Shown here piece after piece: positions 31,447 through 34,398 of a DNA stretch of 34,398 bases. A model generated the notes under the pieces. The model was given only the letters and a program-made list of their open reading frames with translations, was not told the DNA's origin and made no database searches. This DNA comes from Sphaerochaeta sp032144095 (lineage in GTDB: Bacteria > Spirochaetota > Spirochaetia > Sphaerochaetales > Sphaerochaetaceae), in assembly GCF_032144095.1 (NCBI RefSeq), contig NZ_JAVSNJ010000022.1, positions 1-34,398 of the forward strand. The letters run 5' to 3'. Position 1 is the first letter of the stretch. Every line of letters starts with the position of its first letter. The position numbers and the translations under genes are program-made.

Positions 31447-32601
31447 TTACTGTATGGCCTTGCCGTAGTAGGCAGCCTCAAAGATCATCCTGATGTCTGC
31501 TACAGTGGGTGTTCCTGGATTGGTAAGGGTACAGGGATCCTCGAAGGCGTGCTGGCTCATCCTGTCCAATACAGCGAGGAACTTGTCTTCGGAGAAATCC
31601 ACTTCGGTGCAATCCTTGAAGGTAAGGGGGATGTCCATCGACCTGTTCAGACGCTGGATCTCCTCGGAGATGTTCTTGATACCGAGCATCTTCTCCGCAT
31701 AGGCGTACTTGGAGGAGCTCCTTCGGTTGTAGGCGATGATATAGGGAAGCAAGATTGCATTTGAAAGGCCGTGGGTGACGCCAAACTCTCCACCAATCTT
31801 ATGTGCCATGGAGTGGACAAGGCCAAGGGAGGCGTTGGTGAAAGCCATGCCGGCAAGGGCTGAGGCCTCGTGCATCTTCTCTCTTGCAACAAGGTTTTTG
31901 GGTTCCTTATATGCAGTAGGAAGGTTCTCCAGGACCAGCTTGATGGCCTCGATGGCATAGGGGTCGGTGAAGGAAGTTGCTGCAATGGAGGCGACTGCCT
32001 CTACTGCGTGGGCCATGACATCCATGCCGGTGTTTGCCGTGATGTGCTTAGGCATGGTCATGGGCAGGCTTGGGTCGAGGATTGCAATATCCGGAACCAT
32101 GTCAGCGGCAACGATCGGGTACTTTATGTGTGATTGGGTATCGGTGATGACAGAGAAAGCAGTAATTTCAGAGGCGGTACCACTGGTTGAGGGAATGGCT
32201 ATGAAACGGGCCTTGTTCCGCAAGGAAGGCATGGAACCTGGTTCAATGATATCCTCAAAACTCAGCTCAGGGTGCTCGTAGAAACACCACATGACCTTTG
32301 CTGCATCGAGGGCCGAACCGCCACCGATAGCCACGATCCAATCAGGTCCAAACTCCTGCATCTGTTTTGCGCCACGCAAGACGGTTTCAACCGATGGGTT
32401 GGGTTCAACACCATCAATGAGGATGGATGAGATGCCAGCCTTCTTCAGCAAGGCCTCAGCCTGGTCAAGAAAACCAAACTTCTTCATGGAACTGCCACCA
32501 GTGACCAAGGCTGCCTTTTTCCCTTTCAACAAGGCAAGCTTCTCTAGTGCACCTTCTCCATAGTAGATTGTTCTTGGAATCGAAAAACTCATAACGCTCA
32601 T
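31447..32601 (-). CDS. Iron-containing alcohol dehydrogenase
   Basis: Group III NAD(P)-dependent dehydrogenase, 384 residues. The nucleotide loop is GGGSALDAAK (93-102). The metal ligands can be placed as Asp194, His198 (GMDVMAHAVEA), His263 (GLVHSMAH) and His277 (GEFGVTHGLS). It probably reduces an aldehyde to alcohol (ethanol, butanol or 1,3-propanediol) to recycle NADH during fermentation; the substrate is not clear. A GAGGAG element lies before the ATG. It is monocistronic, with its own terminator, and divergent from the CMD-like gene. Confidence 0.94.
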   Translation of the reverse strand: MSVMSFSIPRTIYYGEGALEKLALLKGKKAALVTGGSSMKKFGFLDQAEALLKKAGISSILIDGVEPNPSVETVLRGAKQMQEFGPDWIVAIGGGSALDAAKVMWCFYEHPELSFEDIIEPGSMPSLRNKARFIAIPSTSGTASEITAFSVITDTQSHIKYPIVAADMVPDIAILDPSLPMTMPKHITANTGMDVMAHAVEAVASIAATSFTDPYAIEAIKLVLENLPTAYKEPKNLVAREKMHEASALAGMAFTNASLGLVHSMAHKIGGEFGVTHGLSNAILLPYIIAYNRRSSSKYAYAEKMLGIKNISEEIQRLNRSMDIPLTFKDCTEVDFSEDKFLAVLDRMSQHAFEDPCTLTNPGTPTVADIRMIFEAAYYGKAIQ

Positions 32602-32978
32602 GTCTGTCTCCTCGTGATTACCCTAATGGGAATTGAGATGGGCCAAACAGGAAATGGAGCCTGGCTCACTCTTATAGCCTCTAATATATCGATATTTTTT
32701 GAACTATTTAATAGCTTTTAGAAAGTTTTTTCCAATTCTCCAAAATTTTTTACTTAAATCAAAATTGTTACATATTAAAATGTAAATTATTCCGTTTTTT
32801 ATCATATTAATATTCTATTTAATGCTTTTCACTGTTTCTAATTCACATTATAAAGAGGTTTTTTTATTTACGGATGAATTACTACATCGAATCCCCCAAC
32901 ATTCCCTCTGTGGCCCCTAGCCTTACTGTTTTGCTTGCAAGGTTGGGGACAATGGGGCACTATGATGGTGAGGCAACC
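32602..32978. promoter_or_regulatory. AT-rich divergent promoter region
   Basis: About 370 bp between the dehydrogenase start and the favoured start of the next gene; the middle (32680-32870) is very AT-rich. It contains TTACAT-ATTAAA-ATGTAA (32768-32785), a perfect 6-bp-arm dyad that looks like an operator. No regulator can be assigned. If the next gene starts at 32874, the region is 270 bp. Confidence 0.4.
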
Positions 32979-33581
32979 ATGCAAAAACAAGAAAGTCGGC
33001 TCTACTCTATCGGTGAGGCATACCAGGCTTTGGTTGTGCTGTTCCGGTCCATACGCCATGTTCGGAAAGCCAAAAAAAAAGGCCTGATAGACAGGCTGTT
33101 CATGGAAAGGATCATGCTGGCAGTAACCCAGGTCAATGTATGTCCCCTCTGCTCGTACGCCCATACCCGAATGGCATTGGAGATGGGCATGGCTTCCCAG
33201 GACATCAAGCAGTTGCTCTCAGGTGAACTTGAGCAGGTACCTGATGATCAGCTCAAGGCCATCATGTTCAGCCAACACTATGCAGAAACAAAAGGAAGAC
33301 CTACCAGAAAGGCTTGGGATGAAATAGTGCTGGAGTATGGGGATTGTGCCGCCAAGGGAATTCTCGGATCGGCAAGGATCATCATGGTAGGAAACATCTG
33401 GGGTGTGGTGCTGGGCCTGCTGCAACGGAGGATCAGTGATCATTCCAAGGATACAAGAAGCAGCCTGGGGTATGAGTTGCTGCTCACTTTTTCCATCCTT
33501 CCGTTCCTGCCCCTAGCAGCCCTGCACTCCATCGTTGCCTCGCTAGTTGGCACTCCCCTGCTCAGGTTCTCTGGGGAATAG
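32979..33581 (+). CDS. Carboxymuconolactone decarboxylase/AhpD-like protein with hydrophobic tail
   Basis: 200 residues from ATG 32979, which has GGTGAGG five bases upstream; an in-frame ATG at 32874 would add 35 residues but has a poorly placed SD. The core VNVCPLCSYAHTRMALEMG (Cys55, Cys58, His62) is the CxxC-x3-H redox motif of AhpD/CMD proteins, which reduce peroxiredoxins or act as decarboxylases. The last 30 or so residues contain a strongly hydrophobic stretch (LLLTFSILPFLPLAALHSIVASLVG) that could be a membrane anchor, unusual for the family. Its end is 6 bp from the end of the opposing exporter gene. Confidence 0.75.
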   Translation: MQKQESRLYSIGEAYQALVVLFRSIRHVRKAKKKGLIDRLFMERIMLAVTQVNVCPLCSYAHTRMALEMGMASQDIKQLLSGELEQVPDDQLKAIMFSQHYAETKGRPTRKAWDEIVLEYGDCAAKGILGSARIIMVGNIWGVVLGLLQRRISDHSKDTRSSLGYELLLTFSILPFLPLAALHSIVASLVGTPLLRFSGE

Positions 33582-33587
33582 AAGGCC

Positions 33588-34319
33588 CTATTGCAGCAAG
33601 GCCTCAACCACGATCCAAAGGCCGGATAATCCAACGAACAGGTAGACGATTCTCTTCAGGATATGGGAAGGAATCTTGTCAAAGAGCTTTAGGCCAAAGA
33701 ACGTGCCCAGTCCAATGACTACCCATCCTAGGGGGATAAGGTAGAGCTGCTCCACTACCAGAGCCCCGTTGAGCGTCCTGATGACAATGCTTTCCAAGTT
33801 GCAAAAGAAGAAATACGCCTGGATGGTTGCAAGGTACTCCAGCTTTCCCGGCAAGGCGGGAAGCAGATAGAGGGCCACTGGTGGGCCTCCAATACCAAAG
33901 AGACCATTGCCAAACCCCGCAAGGGTGCCCATCAAAAGCCCATTGCATGCCTTTGCCTGAATATGGATGGATTGGGAGAATATGCTGAAATAGAGGGCGA
34001 TCAGGACAAGGGAGATTCCCAGCACGATGACAAGCTTTCCCTGCTCTACCTTCAGGCTGAACAGAGTTACAAAAGCAGCTACGGCCAATGAGGCAAAAAG
34101 CAAGGGAAACAGGGCCTTCCACTGGATCTTGTTCCAATACTTGGCCGTCAGGTACCCAGTGCTTGCCATTGCGATGAGTTGTGTCAAGGTTACTGCTGTC
34201 GAGAAGGGAAAGAATCGGGGAAAGAGTATCATTGCTACGATAGGAAACCCAAACCCTATGTTAGCCTGCAGAAAGGCTCCCACAAAGACACAGGACAAGA
34301 CGATTATCACACTACCCAT
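33588..34319 (-). CDS. TauE/SafE (TSUP) family membrane exporter
   Basis: 243 residues from ATG 34319 with about eight membrane helices. Family repeats are FLQANIGFGFPIVAMILFP near the N-terminus and GTLAGFGNGLFGIGGPPVALYLL in the second half, the two glycine-rich halves of the TSUP fold. Members move sulfite, sulfoacetate or other organic acids out or in; the substrate is unknown here. GAGG five bases before ATG 34319 decides the start; the frame is open to a TTG at 34361. Confidence 0.88.
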   Translation of the reverse strand: MGSVIIVLSCVFVGAFLQANIGFGFPIVAMILFPRFFPFSTAVTLTQLIAMASTGYLTAKYWNKIQWKALFPLLFASLAVAAFVTLFSLKVEQGKLVIVLGISLVLIALYFSIFSQSIHIQAKACNGLLMGTLAGFGNGLFGIGGPPVALYLLPALPGKLEYLATIQAYFFFCNLESIVIRTLNGALVVEQLYLIPLGWVVIGLGTFFGLKLFDKIPSHILKRIVYLFVGLSGLWIVVEALLQ

Positions 34320-34398
34320 TAGATCCTCTTTCAAGCCAGTGTACCACAGTAATACTGTCAATGCGGAAAAGAGGAAAAAAATGGTGTTGTCTGGACAA

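Overview
The window looks like a piece of chromosome from a fermentative spirochaete, most like a Sphaerochaeta relative. This is inferred from gene content and style: a type III glutamine synthetase, an exported binding protein with a GSKES-type mature N-terminus and no lipobox cysteine, TypA, AsnA, and many sugar and ion transporters. No rRNA or tRNA gene, CRISPR array or intact insertion sequence was seen. Most genes have ordinary AGGAG-type ribosome binding sites, and many longer starts collapse to a shorter start once the Shine-Dalgarno is considered.

Left part (1-5 kb): a frameshifted member of a family of exported beta-rich proteins. It is followed by an amino-acid ABC transporter split into two transcription units (binding protein; permease plus ATPase). 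Both units carry ArgR/AhrC-like ARG boxes around their -35 elements, so the transporter probably takes up arginine or a related basic amino acid. A hemolysin III-type membrane protein follows.

5-13.3 kb: a CcdA/TlpA-like thiol-redox pair on the minus strand. A plus-strand operon encodes an RsmB-type rRNA methyltransferase, a DUF362 ferredoxin-like protein, a small membrane exporter and a Rep/PcrA-type helicase. Two intact paralogues of the exported family come next. All three paralogues have a promoter -10 element only 5-8 nt before the ATG and no Shine-Dalgarno, so they appear to be made from leaderless mRNAs.

13.3-25.9 kb: glutamine synthetase III, then minus-strand sugar genes (a PTS EIIC-like permease, a GH13 alpha-glucosidase, a GH1 beta-glucosidase). 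Between the two glycosidases lies about 3.2 kb of very AT-rich DNA. It carries parA and a small basic partner gene, 96-bp tandem repeats, a recurring TAGGTATATT motif and decayed coding remnants, and it is bounded on both sides by strong inverted repeats. It looks like an integrated or captured plasmid-type partition locus and is the most unusual part of the window. A HAD phosphatase, asparagine synthetase A and exonuclease III follow.

25.9-34.4 kb: TypA, an MFS transporter, an arsenic-type operon (ArsR, ArsP/DUF318 permease, CxxC thioredoxin-like protein, ArsC) with an operator-like dyad inside its promoter, an iron-dependent alcohol dehydrogenase, a carboxymuconolactone decarboxylase-like protein with a hydrophobic tail, and a TauE/SafE-type exporter.
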